This document shows positions 33,491 to 45,269 of a stretch of DNA of 64,000 nt, in pieces. Positions within the stretch are counted from its first letter, which is position 1, and each line of letters begins with the position of its first letter. A program made the position numbers and the translations under genes. Under the pieces are notes generated by a model that saw only the letters and a program-made list of their open reading frames with translations, searched no databases and was not told where the DNA came from. Source of the stretch: Trichobilharzia regenti (Eukaryota > Platyhelminthes > Trematoda > Strigeidida > Schistosomatidae); contig OX235262.1 in the NCBI GenBank assembly GCA_944472135.2, positions 60,980,440-61,044,439 of the forward strand, written 5' to 3'.

Positions 33491-33729
33491 ATAAGATTAA
33501 ATAGGGCATATTAATAAAAGCAAGGCACAGTGGAAAGCCTCAGTGATTTTCTTTACTGGTAATACACATGATATTATGTAGGCGCCAGATTGTAGAGTAG
33601 GTCAAGTAAATCGTCGAAGCTGAAAATCACTACAATTGTGACACAATTACCTCAGTGCTTACACCAAAAAAAAGAATGTATTAGAAGCATAATGTTAATC
33701 TGATAGGCTGAATCTGAACTTTAAACAGA

Positions 33730-34190
33730 ATGACAGAAGTTCGAGTTGTCAAACTCCATAACAGCTTATATACATGAGAATACAGAAAAGAAATTCAAAA
33801 GAACTAGAATAAACGCAATTGTAAGGCAGAAAGGATAATTACATGGAGGAGATAAGGAGAATTTTAAGAATTTGAAAGTTAACAAGAAGTGAAGACATCT
33901 TCTTCACCCCATGTCAGAAGCAGTCTCTAATCATCTTCAGGACCCTTACCAAGCAAGCTACATCCCGTTGGTTGGCTATAAATAAACAAGCTCCAAGACT
34001 TAACGCCTTTGTCTGACAACCTCAACTCTCTTCTACCCGAATTCTTTATCAGTTAACATTGCTAACCGACGGAACCAATAGCTGGGCATGCATAACACAT
34101 ATCCTAGCCATCTCAAATGATACCGTTCCACATCCACATTGATAGACTTTCTTTCCTCAGCTTATTATTAATGTATGAAGCGACTGACCA
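33730..34190 (-). mobile_element. RTE-A LINE 3' fragment
   Basis: Reverse copy with TTCGAGTTGTCAAACTCC, TTATCAGTTAACATTGCTAA and TGCATAACACATATCCTAGC, paralleling 18545-18960. Confidence 0.55.
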
Positions 34191-34218
34191 CTAATTTGAG
34201 AAGTGTAAGCAAAATACA

Positions 34219-34440
34219 TGCGTTGGTGGCATAGTGGTTATGACGCTCGCTGACCATGCACATGGTCCGGGATTCGATCTCCGGCCGACGCACTCCTTTA
34301 CCTCTCTAAGCCAGAAATAATGCTGGTAAGGAGGAAACGTTGGGCATGAGGCTAGCAACCCCATCCTGCAAAATGAACACTGTAGCAGAAACTTCAAGCC
34401 ACTAGCTCGATCGATCATATGGAAACAGATGTGTAGTCCC
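34219..34440 (+). mobile_element. SINE-B, tRNA-derived (direct copy)
   Basis: Head TGCGTTGGTGGCATAGTGG (A-box), GTCCGGGATTCGATCTCCGG (B-box), then the SINE-B body GGGCATGAGGCTAGCAACCC to GCAGAAACTTCAAGC. Confidence 0.8.
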
Positions 34441-34689
34441 CATTATCACATCTATCACACTGAGAAAGTTTGTAGCAAGCTTTTAGATACGAAACTTCAT
34501 GAACACTAGGGGAAAAATATGTGTTAACTCCTGAATTCACTAAATAGATACCGAATTCTGAGACGAAGCGGGGAAATGCTATTGATTAAAAAAACGGTAG
34601 TAAAGACAAGTAATATTACTGTTTACAAAAACCTTGAAAGGAACTAACTACACATAATTCCAGCTCAGACAACCAAAAAGCAATGGTGC

Positions 34690-34970
34690 CACCATAGCCA
34701 ATAAAGTCTAGGTGTAAGCACAGATACTTCCAGTAATGAAAACTTCGAAAAGAAAGGAAACCCTCAAAGCTCTGATATACGATAAAAAAATCTACGCCAT
34801 GTAAGAAGCAGTCTGCAGTTGTCGGTTCCTATTATCTCGAAGAGCCCTGTCACGCAGCCTACATCTCCTTGAATGGCACAAATAAAGAGTCGGAGACTCC
34901 GGAATTTCTTCTGACCATCTTTAACTCTTTTCCACCCTAATCCTATGTCAACTAACACTGCCTACCAAAG
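34690..34970 (-). mobile_element. RTE-A LINE 3' fragment
   Basis: Reverse copy with CTACGCCATGTAAGAAGCAG, AACTCTTTTCCACCCTAATC and CTATGTCAACTAACACTGCC. Confidence 0.5.
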
Positions 34971-34974
34971 ACGT

Positions 34975-35395
34975 CGATGGCTGGTCGGGTGTCGCGAAGA
35001 ACATTGCTAACAGGCTGTTGCAGACTTTTATCAACAAGTGCTTTCACTGAATCCATAGGGAAAATCAGATGGCCAGTAAGAAGGAATTACCAACAAGAAA
35101 CTATGGGAACCAACCAACCAACAACTCATAGCTCAACAAATATCCCAAAGAAAATGGAGATGGATCGGACATAAGTTGAGGAGGGCATCGAATGACATCA
35201 TGCACCACGCCCCTAGAGTGGAGTGCGAATGAGAAACGAAGAGAGTTCAGTGTCCAAGAAGGGTATGCAGAAGATCGTATGAGCAGAAGATCACAGACTA
35301 TGGGCAGTCGTGGGACTAGTCAGATGAAGAGGACTACAGGGAACAGGACAAAACGAAAATGTGTCGTTGAAGCCCTATGTCCCATAAGGAAAATT
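34975..35395 (+). mobile_element. RTE-B LINE 3' fragment (SR2-like)
   Basis: Plus strand: KKMEMDRT with GACATAAGTTGAGGAGGGCA (intact relatives encode W.WIGHTLRRA), then ending at CGTTGAAGCCCTATGTCCCA, the same end as in 45270-45750. Confidence 0.6.
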
Positions 35396-36365
35396 TATTT
35401 AATTTATTTAAACGCATAAAAACTTGGTACAATATGGCACCAAGAAAGATGCGCCACACAATAATAATAAAACAACATAGATCAAAAAAAAGGAAGGAAG
35501 GAAAAGAAAAAATATATATAAGTAGAGAACGGATTAAGAACTTCATCTGGAAGGAAAACACTCATGCTTAACAAGTTCAAACAGTGTTCGTTAGCTATCA
35601 TCGGGAAGGGAAGAAAGAAGGAAATTGCAACACAATCGCCACTGATTACGATTCTTGGCCATATCCGATAACGTTTCGAGCCATCGATTTGAGCTATCTC
35701 TCGGACCCCAACCAGGGAGTCGTGACACACCAACCGATGCTAATCTAGCACAAAAATCCTTCATCCCACGACGCCACGTCATGGACTGACCACCTCTCCG
35801 CCTTTTCCATCCCGTCCCAGGGCTAGCGAACAGAGACCTGTACGGAAGCCTCTGGGGTGACATTCGCAGCACATGTCCAAGCCACCGGAGCCGGGGTTTC
35901 CAGATGACGACTTTCAATGAATGGTGATCTCCAATGTGTTCAAACACACGCCGCCGAACCTCAGAATTACTCACGTGATGATGCCATCGAACACGGGCAA
36001 GCAATCCAACGGAGACAGCGGTGATCGAACACGCAGAGTCGCCGCACATCCTCAGCTCGGAGAGGCCAGTTTTCACAGGCGTAGAGCAAGACAGCCCGCA
36101 CCGAAGCATTGTATACCCGACCTTTGACAGCCAGGCTAACGTCGCGACGGCGCCAGAGGTGGCTCAAGTTGATGTATGCCACCCTAGCCTTCATTATACG
36201 GTTGGAAATCTTATCCGTCACCCCTCCGCCAGCACTCACACAACTACCCAGGTACACAAACTTATCAACAACTTTAGCGGTTCACCCGCAAGAGTGAGTG
36301 CAGGTACAGGCACCTGCCAATCTTGTAACAGTACTTTGCACTTAGACGGCGCAAAGCACATACCA
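35396..36365 (-). pseudogene. RTE-D LINE 3' part, close relative of the 48.8-kb copy
   Basis: The minus strand encodes MYLGSCVSAGGGVTDKISNR, VAYINLSHLWRRRDVSLAVK and VLLYACENWPLRAEDVRRLC, and later HIGDHHSLKVVIWKPRLRWL, GHVLRMSPQRLPYRSLFASP and SRLPGWGPRDSSNRWLETLS to a stop. The 3' UTR runs to 35396 and ends in AAATAAATTTTCC-like sequence. It preserves codons damaged in the 48.8-kb copy. Confidence 0.85.
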
Positions 36366-36531
36366 TAAGGAAAGCAAGAGAACAATAATATAATAATAAT
36401 AAACTTTCTTTTCTCACCGAATATATTCTATGAGAACGTCGAAGCACAACCAAAGAGTTAACATACAATGATGAAATTTTAATAGAGAAGTCATTGAAAC
36501 AGTGAGTATAATATTAAGAAGGAAAACTCAC

Positions 36532-36715
36532 TTTTGGCAATGTATTCTGATGTACTAAAGCTAAACAATAAACACTGACTTGATGGATACTGTCAACAGC
36601 TTGTAGGACAAGCGACATCCATGTGAAAGCAGCTTCATCTGAATAACCTTGTCTTAATTCAGCTACTATGACTAAACGTTCATCTTTGAGTAGATCCACT
36701 GAGAAAACAGCAATC
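36532..36715 (-). CDS. DIP2: DIP2 exon 7 of 12 visible
   Basis: 184 nt, from TTTCTCAG to a GTGAGT donor. It encodes IAVFSVDLLKDERLVIVAEL, RQGYSDEAAFTWMSLVLQAV and DSIHQVSVYCLALVHQNTLP, then K. This is one of the best-conserved DIP2 segments (family form IAVFSV....RIVVVAEQRP...EE.F.WMSRVLQAIDSIHQVGVYCLALVP). It ends in phase 0 and continues in exon 8. Confidence 0.96.
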
Positions 36716-37069
36716 CTGAGAAAGAAATAGTGCAACATTTTTTCCTTTTATTACATAATCTTATTAGAAATGTCATAGATAGTGATAAAAGTAATGACAA
36801 GAGGAAGAAAATTGGTCATCGAAACAACTAACGAGATTATTACTATTATTATTATTATCTAAATTCATAAGCATACGTCTATACTGACACTACTATCGAC
36901 ATAAAGGATCATACCATCTGTCAAATATTGTTCATAAGCCATAGACTATATGAAAATAGGGCACTACTTGATTGCTAGAACTACTTGATCCTTGATAACA
37001 ATGAGAGAAATTAGTGGTGTCACTTTCTCATAACTGACAACTCTAGTATTACAGGAGTTCACATCAAAA

Positions 37070-37560
37070 CAACACGAATCCTTCCCACCAGAAGAAGATG
37101 GTTAGATGGCTAGGTCACGTGCTGCGCATGCCTAACCACCGCCTCCCCGACGGGCACTGCTAGCTGATATAGGTTCAGGTTGGAAAAGAGCCAGTGGTGG
37201 CCAAACAAAAACATGGCCTCATCAATCCATGAAATCCTTGACAGTTAAACTGAATCAGGTAGGGAGATGCAGACTCCCGGGTTGGGGCCCTCGGGACTCT
37301 AGGAATCAATGGCTGGAGACAATAGGTGACATGGCTCAAAATCGTTGTCAATGGCCAGCGCACATGTATTCAGTCTCTGTAATCTTTCATATTCCTTTCT
37401 ACCATTACCCATTCTGTTTCACTCTTATACTTGTCAAACTCTATTAATTCTCTTCACTCATCTTCTTGTCTACCTCTGTGGGATATTTGGAAGGTGGCAA
37501 CTCGAACTGCTGCACTTCGGTGCCAAGTTCTATGTTGAATCCAGACAGACCAGAAGAAGT
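37070..37560 (+). mobile_element. RTE-A LINE 3' fragment
   Basis: GAAGATGGTTAGATGGCTAGG TCACGTG, then AATCAATGGCTGGAGACAAT, GGTGACATGGCTCAAAATCG and a 3' end with GCCAAGTTCTATGTTGAATC. One of the better-kept tails. Confidence 0.7.
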
Positions 37561-37574
37561 AGCAACTTGTCAAT

Positions 37575-37960
37575 ATTATTAGTCTTTCGTCGCGTTCCCG
37601 GTAGGAAATAGGACTTCAGCAGCATGTCTATATTTCACTCTGTTCTGCGTTATCACTTCCAACTGCCTCCACAACTACTGGCAAGCTTTCATAGTCTTTT
37701 TACATGACCTCCGCCTTCCCATGTTTTTCAGACCCACATTAAACTTGTCACTTCTCATTCACACTGTAAACAAGGACCTGGCATATAATATAACTTCAAT
37801 GTTTCCTAGTGTCTGTCCAACCCATTGACATTTCCTTCTCTATATTTGTTAGGCAATAGCTTCTTGTCTGGTTCATTGCACCGCCTGAGTCCCTTGGACT
37901 GGCACTCTGAACTTCAATAACAACCCAGATAGAAGGTAGGTATTGATAAACATTTGCTCT
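37575..37960 (-). mobile_element. LINE-C 3' fragment
   Basis: GTCGCGTTCCCGGTAGGAAA TAGG, TCACTCTGTTCTGCGTTATC, TGCCTCCACAACTACTGGCAA: complement of the LINE-C 3' end, as at 19270 and 60450. Confidence 0.5.
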
Positions 37961-38107
37961 AACCTGTTATAAGTGCTTTTAGTGGCGCACAGACATACAC
38001 AAATAAAGTCACTGAACCACAACGAAGCAGTGACTCGATAACAGTGTTGAAAATTCGTATCCTGTGCCTAACACTAAATACTTTATACATCTAGATATGA
38101 TGGAGAC

Positions 38108-38745
38108 GATTTGAAGCTCAGGTGGATGATTTTGATTTAGTTGTATTCTCGGAGCTGGATGGTTGATTTGCGAAGCTTTTATTGCACTACATCTCAGTGC
38201 ATACTTTAAAACAAGTCGCAATGACTGTGGAAAACACTGCATTGGCCAAAGTGGACATCCCTCTCGTCTTCGTATCCATGAAAATAAACTAGCCGTCAGA
38301 AGACATGGCATCCACTCCCTCATATTACTGCATACAGGTAACCACGAACATGAATTCGACTGGGACAACGTTCAAAAGAACTTTCAGGTTGTCTGGTATT
38401 TTAGTCAGTCGTCAATCAATAGACACATCAACATAGACAAGATTTACCAATCGATAAGAAGGAAATCTCACACACAAATGGTCAAACTTCAGGGTCAAGG
38501 AAACAGTCAGTTCCAATACAAGTATAGCCTAGAGGGTGTGAAAAAACACAAAAACAACCAACCAATCACGTTCGAGGCCACCAGGGGAGATGACTAATAA
38601 ACTCACAGAAAAATCTAAAAGCCCACTTCGAATTGAAGTATGCATTGAAGACGGCACAATGTCGCAGGTAGGGCAATGAAAGCTTCGCAAACACACCATC
38701 CAACTCAGAGAATACAACAACATCAAAACCTTATACATCTCAATA
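38108..38745 (+). mobile_element. PLE-B with GIY-YIG frame and inverted ends
   Basis: Frame 38163-38597 reads SRNDCGKHCIGQSGHPSRLR and IHENKLAVRRHGIHSLILLH, a GIY-YIG nuclease piece (HCIGQSG). Left end (TTGTATTCTCGGAGCTGGAT, TTTGCGAAGCTTTTATTGC) recurs inverted at right (GCAATGAAAGCTTCGCAAA, ATCCAACTCAGAGAATACAAC), arms about 65-75 bp. Confidence 0.75.
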
Positions 38746-39146
38746 CTGATTTTAGAAAAAAATGAACATTTATCTTCAACATGTAGCTCGAACGATGTTG
38801 CTCAGATATAACAAGTAATAAATTCAATCCAAACAAAGACTCAAACTGTGATCTGAGGTTAATATCAAATCAGAACTGATAGTAGAATAAATTCGACTCC
38901 AGGTACATACAGGATTTGAAATACTGACTTCAGTGGTCAAACAGCATCTAACCAGACCTGAGTTCAAATCCTTCTTCACCTAGTTCAGCTTAAGCAACTA
39001 CTGGGTTATATCATCAGCTCTCACGTAATTCGTTTGCTTCATAACCTGGTGTATACAAAAAATATGTTCCGGGTAACTAAGTTCTCACTCACTTACACAC
39101 AAGAATACATATAAACCTTCGATTATTTTATTAAAAACATACATAC
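38746..39146. other. Intronic sequence, no gene seen
   Basis: A possible tRNA-like patch near 38930-38975 (CCTGAGTTCAAATCC); not convincing. Confidence 0.35.
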
Positions 39147-39274
39147 CGTCCTCTGTATATAATTTTTGTCGGTTGAACAGCCAAGACCGTGGCAATTATA
39201 TCATCAGCATTATGACGTCTGCTAGCAATTGTCATTAAACCATCAATACAACCGGAGATAAATATTAAACCACC
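39147..39274 (-). CDS. DIP2: DIP2 exon 6 of 12 visible (C-terminal subdomain of FAAL 1)
   Basis: 128 nt, from a CTAG acceptor to a GTATGT donor. It reads GGLIFISGCIDGLMTIASRR, then HNADDIIATVLAVQPTKIIY and RGR. The DGLM...RRHNADD motif is the hinge and C-terminal subdomain signature of DIP2-type adenylate-forming domains. The last two bases (CG) complete an Arg codon with the first base of exon 7. Confidence 0.94.
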
Positions 39275-40540
39275 CTAGATTCAAAACAAAAAACGAGGTG
39301 TACATGAGAAGAGAACTGTGTTCAATATGAAAAAAAAACACTTTGACATAATCACGAAAGCACCACCACCACCACGCACTGAATTAGAATCATACTTAAT
39401 TCATTCATTATTCAATAGACAATTCATCAAATGACTCATATAGCCTCAACATCTAGCAACAACAACCCACTCTTCAACCTTCGAATTCAGTAGGCTTCAG
39501 ATTAACAAAAAAAAGATCTAGTTGGGGGACTAGTGAAATGACGGTCTGAAATGCAGGTGAAGTCCTGCAGCTCAAATGGAAGGGTGCTGAACTGACACTT
39601 CGGTTGCTGGTCTTAGATTTGTATTTCATTTCCATTCATCACCTACTACATCATTACCAGTGTACCATCCTGTGACTGCCTCACATAGTCTCATTACCAC
39701 CACCAATAAACCAGACAATAATAATAAAACCTAAGAAGGCAGCAGTATTTCGTTAGGTGTATCAAAATGTGGGGAAAGTAAAATATGTTTCTTCAATCCA
39801 ACCAGAATATACAATGCTGTTTCTTTTTTATTCGAAAAGACAGGCTAAGCATCAGTCGATTCTGTTTAAATATATATCGCAACTTTCGATCACACCTGTG
39901 TGTGTGAATATGTAGAAAATTGGGAAATATTTACACTACAAACATGTATACACCTCTACTCGCACTACAGTCTTCTGATCAATATCATACTTTTTCAATA
40001 ACTGACTATTTTCTCTTTACCTGTCTCTCTCTCTCTCTCCAGATGAATATGTGCGGAGCTGTGGTTCATTGTCTGGGCAGTAGACTTCTAACCAGTGGGT
40101 CACACGCTTGAACACCACTCTACCCACCAAGTTTAGAACAGCCAGGCGGTTTAGATCATTGTCAACCACATCGAATTGCAAGTAACTATCGAGTTACGGT
40201 TCGATTTACTTTTATTTTCACCTCAGATGTAAATCTATACTATGATTGATTTTTCCATAGCAACTTTAGCCAAGCGAGTAAGCAGAGATCACAGGAGAAG
40301 AAATATGTTTTTCAAAAAAAGAGCTAAACAAATCTAAGTTTCGATTTTCCCTTCCCCTTCGCTACTCAATCGATAGCTCATCACAACCGCTAAAAACATT
40401 TGGCATTCTACGCCACAACTATGTGATGTTCTCTAAAACTTCCGTACAAATTATTCACTAAATTGGTCGATCCAGAGTGATTATTTTATCTATTTTATCA
40501 ATGTCACGCGATAGACAACGACGAAAGACGTGGTAGGAGT
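39275..40540. other. Intronic sequence, no gene seen
   Basis: A CT run at 40024-40040. Near 40055-40135 a weak tRNA-like stretch. No exon seen. Confidence 0.35.
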
Positions 40541-40544
40541 GAAA

Positions 40545-40960
40545 CTGACTGAATTCTCATTAGAATTTCGCACAGAAGTGCACCAGTTCAAGTTGCCGCG
40601 TGTCACATAGCACACAAAGGTAGAGATAAGAGATAAAACAGAAACTCCAAATCAATATGTTAAGCACAGATGTACGGAAGAAAGAATAAATAACATGGGG
40701 AGACATGAGGATTTAGTAAATCTGGGAAATTGTAAACGATGAATACATCTGCGACATTAGCAACGGTTTCAATACACATCACCAATAGTCTCCAGTTATT
40801 CCCTCTTAGCATCCCAAAGACTCTAAATGCGAAGCCTATGCTTCTCTGAGTACCTCTAACCGAGTGTCAGAAACTTTATAGAATGATTCCTAGTTTTGGT
40901 TTGGTCTTCAAAAAGAATGGGAAGCAAAAGGAGCCCCGAAAAGTGAAGACACTTAATAAA
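40545..40960 (-). mobile_element. RTE-A LINE 3' fragment
   Basis: Reverse copy: TTCGCACAGAAGTGCACCAG, TTCAAGTTGCCGCGTGTCAC, CACCAATAGTCTCCAGTTAT. Confidence 0.65.
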
Positions 40961-40999
40961 CTCTATTTTAACAGATTGTACTTCTGATGAGGTAACACC

Positions 41000-41400
41000 T
41001 AGTATTTAACTGGTTAGAGGATTTCATCGTGGGTCGACATAAGTTAGAGAAATCCTGGGAGTAGTTGACAGCTGTTTCCAGTGGGAAGTCGTGACCAGCA
41101 GGGTGTAGCAGGTCGGATATGAGAACAAACACTCGCCACCGATGACATTCGCTAGTGGTCGCACTATGTTATGAATTGGCAGAAGATGAAGTTCAAGGGC
41201 TGGCCATTGGATCGGGCCCAGTGGCCTAATGATTTACGAGTTAGCCTTGTAGCCAGAAGGTCCTGGGTTCGAATCCCTGTGGGTGGTTACTAGTGAGGAG
41301 TCCCAAACTGGGACAAAACAACTGTCCAGTACTGCCATGTTTTCCATTGCTCCTCTAACCTATATCCACTGATAATTAAATCCTTTAACTAATCAGTCGA
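41000..41400. mobile_element. Long HHR-2 composite element
   Basis: Same order as 14230-14700: reverse HHR-2 end (GAAATCCTGGGAGTAGTTGACAG), spacer GGGAAGTCGTGACCAGCAGG, then direct SINE with head CAGTGGCCTAATGATTTACG, B-box GGGTTCGAATCCC and ribozyme region. Here the core is damaged (TACTAGTGAGGAGTCCC ... GGGACAAAAC). About 100 bp below exon 5. Confidence 0.7.
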
Positions 41401-41500
41401 ATCCCTACAAACCAATACTTGAATGCCGAATGTTTAAATCAACAAACATTGTATAAAAGAAAAAAATTGACGAAAGGAAGACCAAAAGGAAATAACGTAC

Positions 41501-41739
41501 CGATGATGCTGGACCGGGGAATCCAAGAAAACCAGACCGGGTATACTTTTTCCCACCGGTAGATGAACACACAGGAGTACCATCTTCATGTATAGGTTCT
41601 ACATGAAAATGTGCATCAGTCTGTCCACGAAGACCCCAATATCCAGAACCGGTATAATCTGCAGATAAACATATTTCACCAACTTCATCTGTCTGACATA
41701 ATATTGGTTTAGGACCCAGGCGTATAACAACTGCTGAAG
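41501..41739 (-). CDS. DIP2: DIP2 exon 5 of 12 visible (first FAAL-like domain)
   Basis: 239 nt after a T-rich acceptor (TTTTATAG), ending at TCATCG before GTACGT. It starts two bases into an Ala codon shared with exon 4. It encodes SAVVIRLGPKPILCQTDEVG, EICLSADYTGSGYWGLRGQT and KYTRSGFLGFPGPASS. The CQTDEVGEIC and YTRSGFLGF strings match the family's CKTDE.GEICV and RTGLLGF. The intron separating it from exon 4 is only 115 bp, by far the shortest in the window. Confidence 0.95.
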
Positions 41740-41854
41740 CTATAAAAAAAAGCAAAAGACACACACACGTTATTGTACAAAGCATAAAACTCATGAAATA
41801 AATATTGATTAGATTCACAAAAAATTCAGTTCAATAAACAATACTTATTCTCAC

Positions 41855-42178
41855 CTCCAGGTAGGACTTGTCCACAATCTTGCAAGGTGAGTGATGTTAA
41901 CGAATCCTCAGTATCAACACGTACAACACCATAGGTAAGACTATGGATTGAGATAACACCTCTCACAGAACTAGGCGCAGTAGACGTCAGTGAATCAGAT
42001 CGTAAGTTGGTACCAATCTTCCCATTCACTGAATTCATTGCTGAATTACTTTGATGTGGTGGTCGACGTAGACAAAGTGTAAGAGTTTCTGAACTTCCAG
42101 CAGATGGACAGATAGCTTCAGGACAAAATCCACGTGGTCGAAACTTTTGTACAAAAGAGTCACATGAATTCAAAGACC
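41855..42178 (-). CDS. DIP2: DIP2 exon 4 of 12 visible (first FAAL-like domain)
   Basis: 324 nt between TTTTCCACAG and GTGAGA. It reads SLNSCDSFVQKFRPRGFCPE, AICPSAGSSETLTLCLRRPP, then a Ser/Asn-rich stretch, then VISIHSLTYGVVRVDTEDSL and LTLQDCGQVLPG. SCD.F, PE.ICP.A.S.E.LT..LRRPP and S.GV.RVDTE are DIP2 family features. The Ser/Asn-rich stretch (residues HQSNSAMNSVNGKIGTNLRS) seems longer than in vertebrate relatives and probably forms a surface loop. Confidence 0.95.
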
Positions 42179-44100
42179 CTGTGGAAAAAAAAGTGACGAA
42201 GAAAATGAATACAAGTGTAAAGATAAGTTCATTTTGACCATGAAATACACTTAACGACAAGGCACAGGAACCTCGAGGTGCTTTTGTTTTTAAACGAAAT
42301 AAACACGAATAGATTTCTGTGGACAAGGTCATGAGCCACATTTATTGCGTGAGCGCCGATGATATTGCCCAGTTGTCCAAACTAAAGTAGACGGAACAGA
42401 ATTCTAATTCGGGATCATTAGTCTATAAGTCGGGTACTTAAGTCAATAATACACTCCTTTAATGGATTTCGGGGTATACATAATAAATGATTGGAGATTA
42501 TTGGTAACATAGCTCAAAATCATTCACAAAGGCCCATATGTATTCACTATTTGTTATCATTCATATTTAAAAGTGATGAAGTTCAACAATAGCGCCCCAG
42601 GAGGGTGAACTCTCCAATGACCTTGAACGCATGCAAGTCGCCGGCTGACGGCACCTGTCATTATCATAGTTGAAATATCAACGCTATTCATCAACTAAGA
42701 TGCGAATTTCACTCAGATCACGTTTTTAAGTACCGTTTCGACAATGTGTTAACACTGGAAAGTTATTCAGCTCGAAGTACCCCGTTTTTCAACACTGAAC
42801 AAGTTTTAATCCTACCGATGTGTACCATAAAAACTCAAAAGTGATATAATTCAGAATTGTCAAGTCACAGGAATGCTATCACGATGCTACCGCATATTTT
42901 CATCTCTGTCGAATCAACGAAACACTGGTATCCTTACCGATGATGATGATGATGAACAAGTCTTAGACACAAAATGAAAAGGAAGCGGAATCAATGATTT
43001 CAGAAGACAAAAAGCTGTCTGATGATGAGCAGATCGTTTATAGACAGATATCAATGTCCTAGGCTCCACGACGCATAATATAACAGTGCATACAATAGTG
43101 TTAAAAAGTAGAATGAGTGAATCAGCAATCCAATGCATCCATATCCTAAGTTTTTATTGATCCTATAAATTCATATTAACCCTTCTCACAAAAACCCTAT
43201 TAAATATTTGTAATTTTTTGACTATTTCACATAAATTCATTAATCAGTATTATACAATAAATAAAGACAAAGAGACTACATATTGAAATTTGGTCAAATT
43301 CCATTATGAGTCAAACATCACCTACAATAACAATAATAAACAGAAAAGTTAAAGCTATCCAACTGATCGATAATCAGTAGACATATGTGAATATCATTCA
43401 TATCCATCAAATAGACCAAAACAATCAATCATCTCTGCAAACAACTGCAATATAACAAACGCATTAACCCTTTAAGATAGTGACACCTAATGGTAATTTG
43501 GTCGCGTTTATACTTTGCAGAGAGAATAAATGTATAAGAAGAGATAGTTTAAAAGGATAGGATATTACTTAGAGACGACCACCTCCCCTCCTCATACACA
43601 CACATACACAGTACACAAGCGCTTCGGTGAGAAAGTAGATAATTGAATGATAAAAAACATCGTACACACTGGTATTTATTTAATCATGCCAACATAGTGC
43701 GTGACTTCAAAAACTTCGCACATCCTCGTCTATTGAGGAATTCCACTTGACCGTCTTGAAGAGAAATTGACACCTTTCAAGAGCTTCATTGAAAGATGCC
43801 GGAAATCAAATCAAACTATCAGCAAGAAACCAACCAAAAAAACTGTAAGAAACAATCATTTTGTGAAATCAATGCTAATCAATACTAAGACAATTTGGAA
43901 AATAAGTCACACATAATATCAATACAGATCGATAGATTTAAACAACATAAGATAGGACCAATCACCACCATCCGTAGGATAAATTGTATGGAAATGTGAA
44001 AATTTAAAACAGTAGAGATACTAAGCTGACCTGGTATTAAGATATCACATTTTGAACCTATAAGATTGTTGACAAGGATCAGATTTATGAGGCAATAAAG
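42179..44100. other. Intronic sequence, mostly unassigned
   Basis: A short RTE-A scrap near 42485-42545 (GGTAACATAGCTCAAAATCA). Frame 42914-43138 has no domain. Otherwise nothing recognised. Confidence 0.35.
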
Positions 44101-44113
44101 AACAAGTCACGTG

Positions 44114-44779
44114 TTGAATTGAATTTTTGATTTTCCGTCGATTGATTGGACCGAAGTGCTCGGTCTCAGGTTGACATGTCGGCTTCTTGTGCAGATGCTT
44201 CGACAATGTCCGGGCATTTAGTTAGTATACAATTGGTGGATGGTGGCTAGCAGTGGAATCCAGGATGCGCATTTCGTCCATTTGGGACTCGTCATCTGGA
44301 TGTACCTGCATTTCTCAGTGAGTGATGATGTTCCCACCGAGGCTCGAACCAAGTACCCATAGTTTCAAACGCCAAAGCGTTATACACTAGACCACTTGGG
44401 CCACGAGAGCCACCTCCTGGATTCCACTGCTAGCCACCATCCACCAATTGTATACTAACTAAATACCCAGACATCGTCGAAGCATCTGCACAAGAAGCCG
44501 ACATGTCAACTGAGACCGAGCACTTCGGTCCAATCAATCGACGGGAAAATCAAAAATTCAATTCAATAATTAATATGACCCGTTGCACAAGAGGTGGCTC
44601 TCGTGGCCAAGTGGTCTAGTGGATAACGCTTTGGCGTTTGAAACTATGGGTACTGGGTTCGAGCCTCGGTGGGAACATCATCACTCACTGAGAAATGCAG
44701 GTACATCCAGCTGACGAGTCCCAAATGGGACGAAATGCGCATCCTGGATTCCACTGCTAGCCACCATCCACCAATTGTA
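44114..44779. mobile_element. HHR-1 (S-m-alpha type) composite
   Basis: Three pieces inside one 13-bp target duplication AACAAGTCACGTG (44101-44113, 44780-44792). Piece A, 44114-44416, is a full reverse unit. Piece B, 44417 to about 44590, is a direct tail half starting CTGGATTCC. Piece C, 44591-44779, is a direct head half (GAGGTGGCTCTCGTGGCC, B-box GGGTTCGAGCCTC), then ribozyme, ending CCACCAATTGT. B and C read tail into head, as from a tandem array. Confidence 0.9.
44705..44749 (+). ncRNA. Hammerhead ribozyme, HHR-1 (S-m-alpha type)
   Basis: Stem I ATCCAG (44705-44710) with CTGGAT (44744-44749), perfect. Core CTGACGA (44711-44717; the seventh core position is free to vary). Stem II GTCCC-AAAT-GGGAC. 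GAAA (44732-44735). Short stem III TGCGCA. Cleavage expected after C44743. All conserved hammerhead bases are present. The reverse copy in piece A has the core mutated to ATGACGA. Confidence 0.9.
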
Positions 44780-44899
44780 AACAAGTCACGTGGCTAACAA
44801 AAAGATCAAATAACAAATCAGAGAAATTATTAATATCCAGTGCAAAGGAAAACAAAGACCTGAAAACCACTGATAACAACTCATCATAGTCAAGATCGC

Positions 44900-45065
44900 C
44901 AGATCGCGTATTTATAAATTGGTATTTCTGGAGAATTCAAAAAGCTCACTTCAAATCCAAGCTAACGTTGAAAAGGTTGTATAGAAGGAGAATGCAAGCT
45001 TCACAATTAAACCATGCAGTTTAGAGAATACAACAGCCAAATGGAATGATAGGGGATCTAAATAA
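44900..45065 (+). mobile_element. PLE-B end fragment
   Basis: GAATTCAAAAAGCTCACTTC, GAATGCAAGCTTCACAATTA and TTTAGAGAATACAACAGCCA match the right end of the 38108-38745 element. Confidence 0.55.
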
Positions 45066-45269
45066 CTTATAATTTATTTTTATTTTATTTCTGATCTTCA
45101 AAGTTTCTGTAACGATTAGGTTGATATCTCGAGGTAGAGGAATGGGCTCCATTTTCTCCGGGCTCGGGACCAGTTAGTAAACTAGTCGACTATGCAAAAC
45201 AGTATGGTGAAGGGGATAAAGGTGTCAAGGGTAGGCAGTACACTGAATTTTTCCAAAGACCTAATGCTT

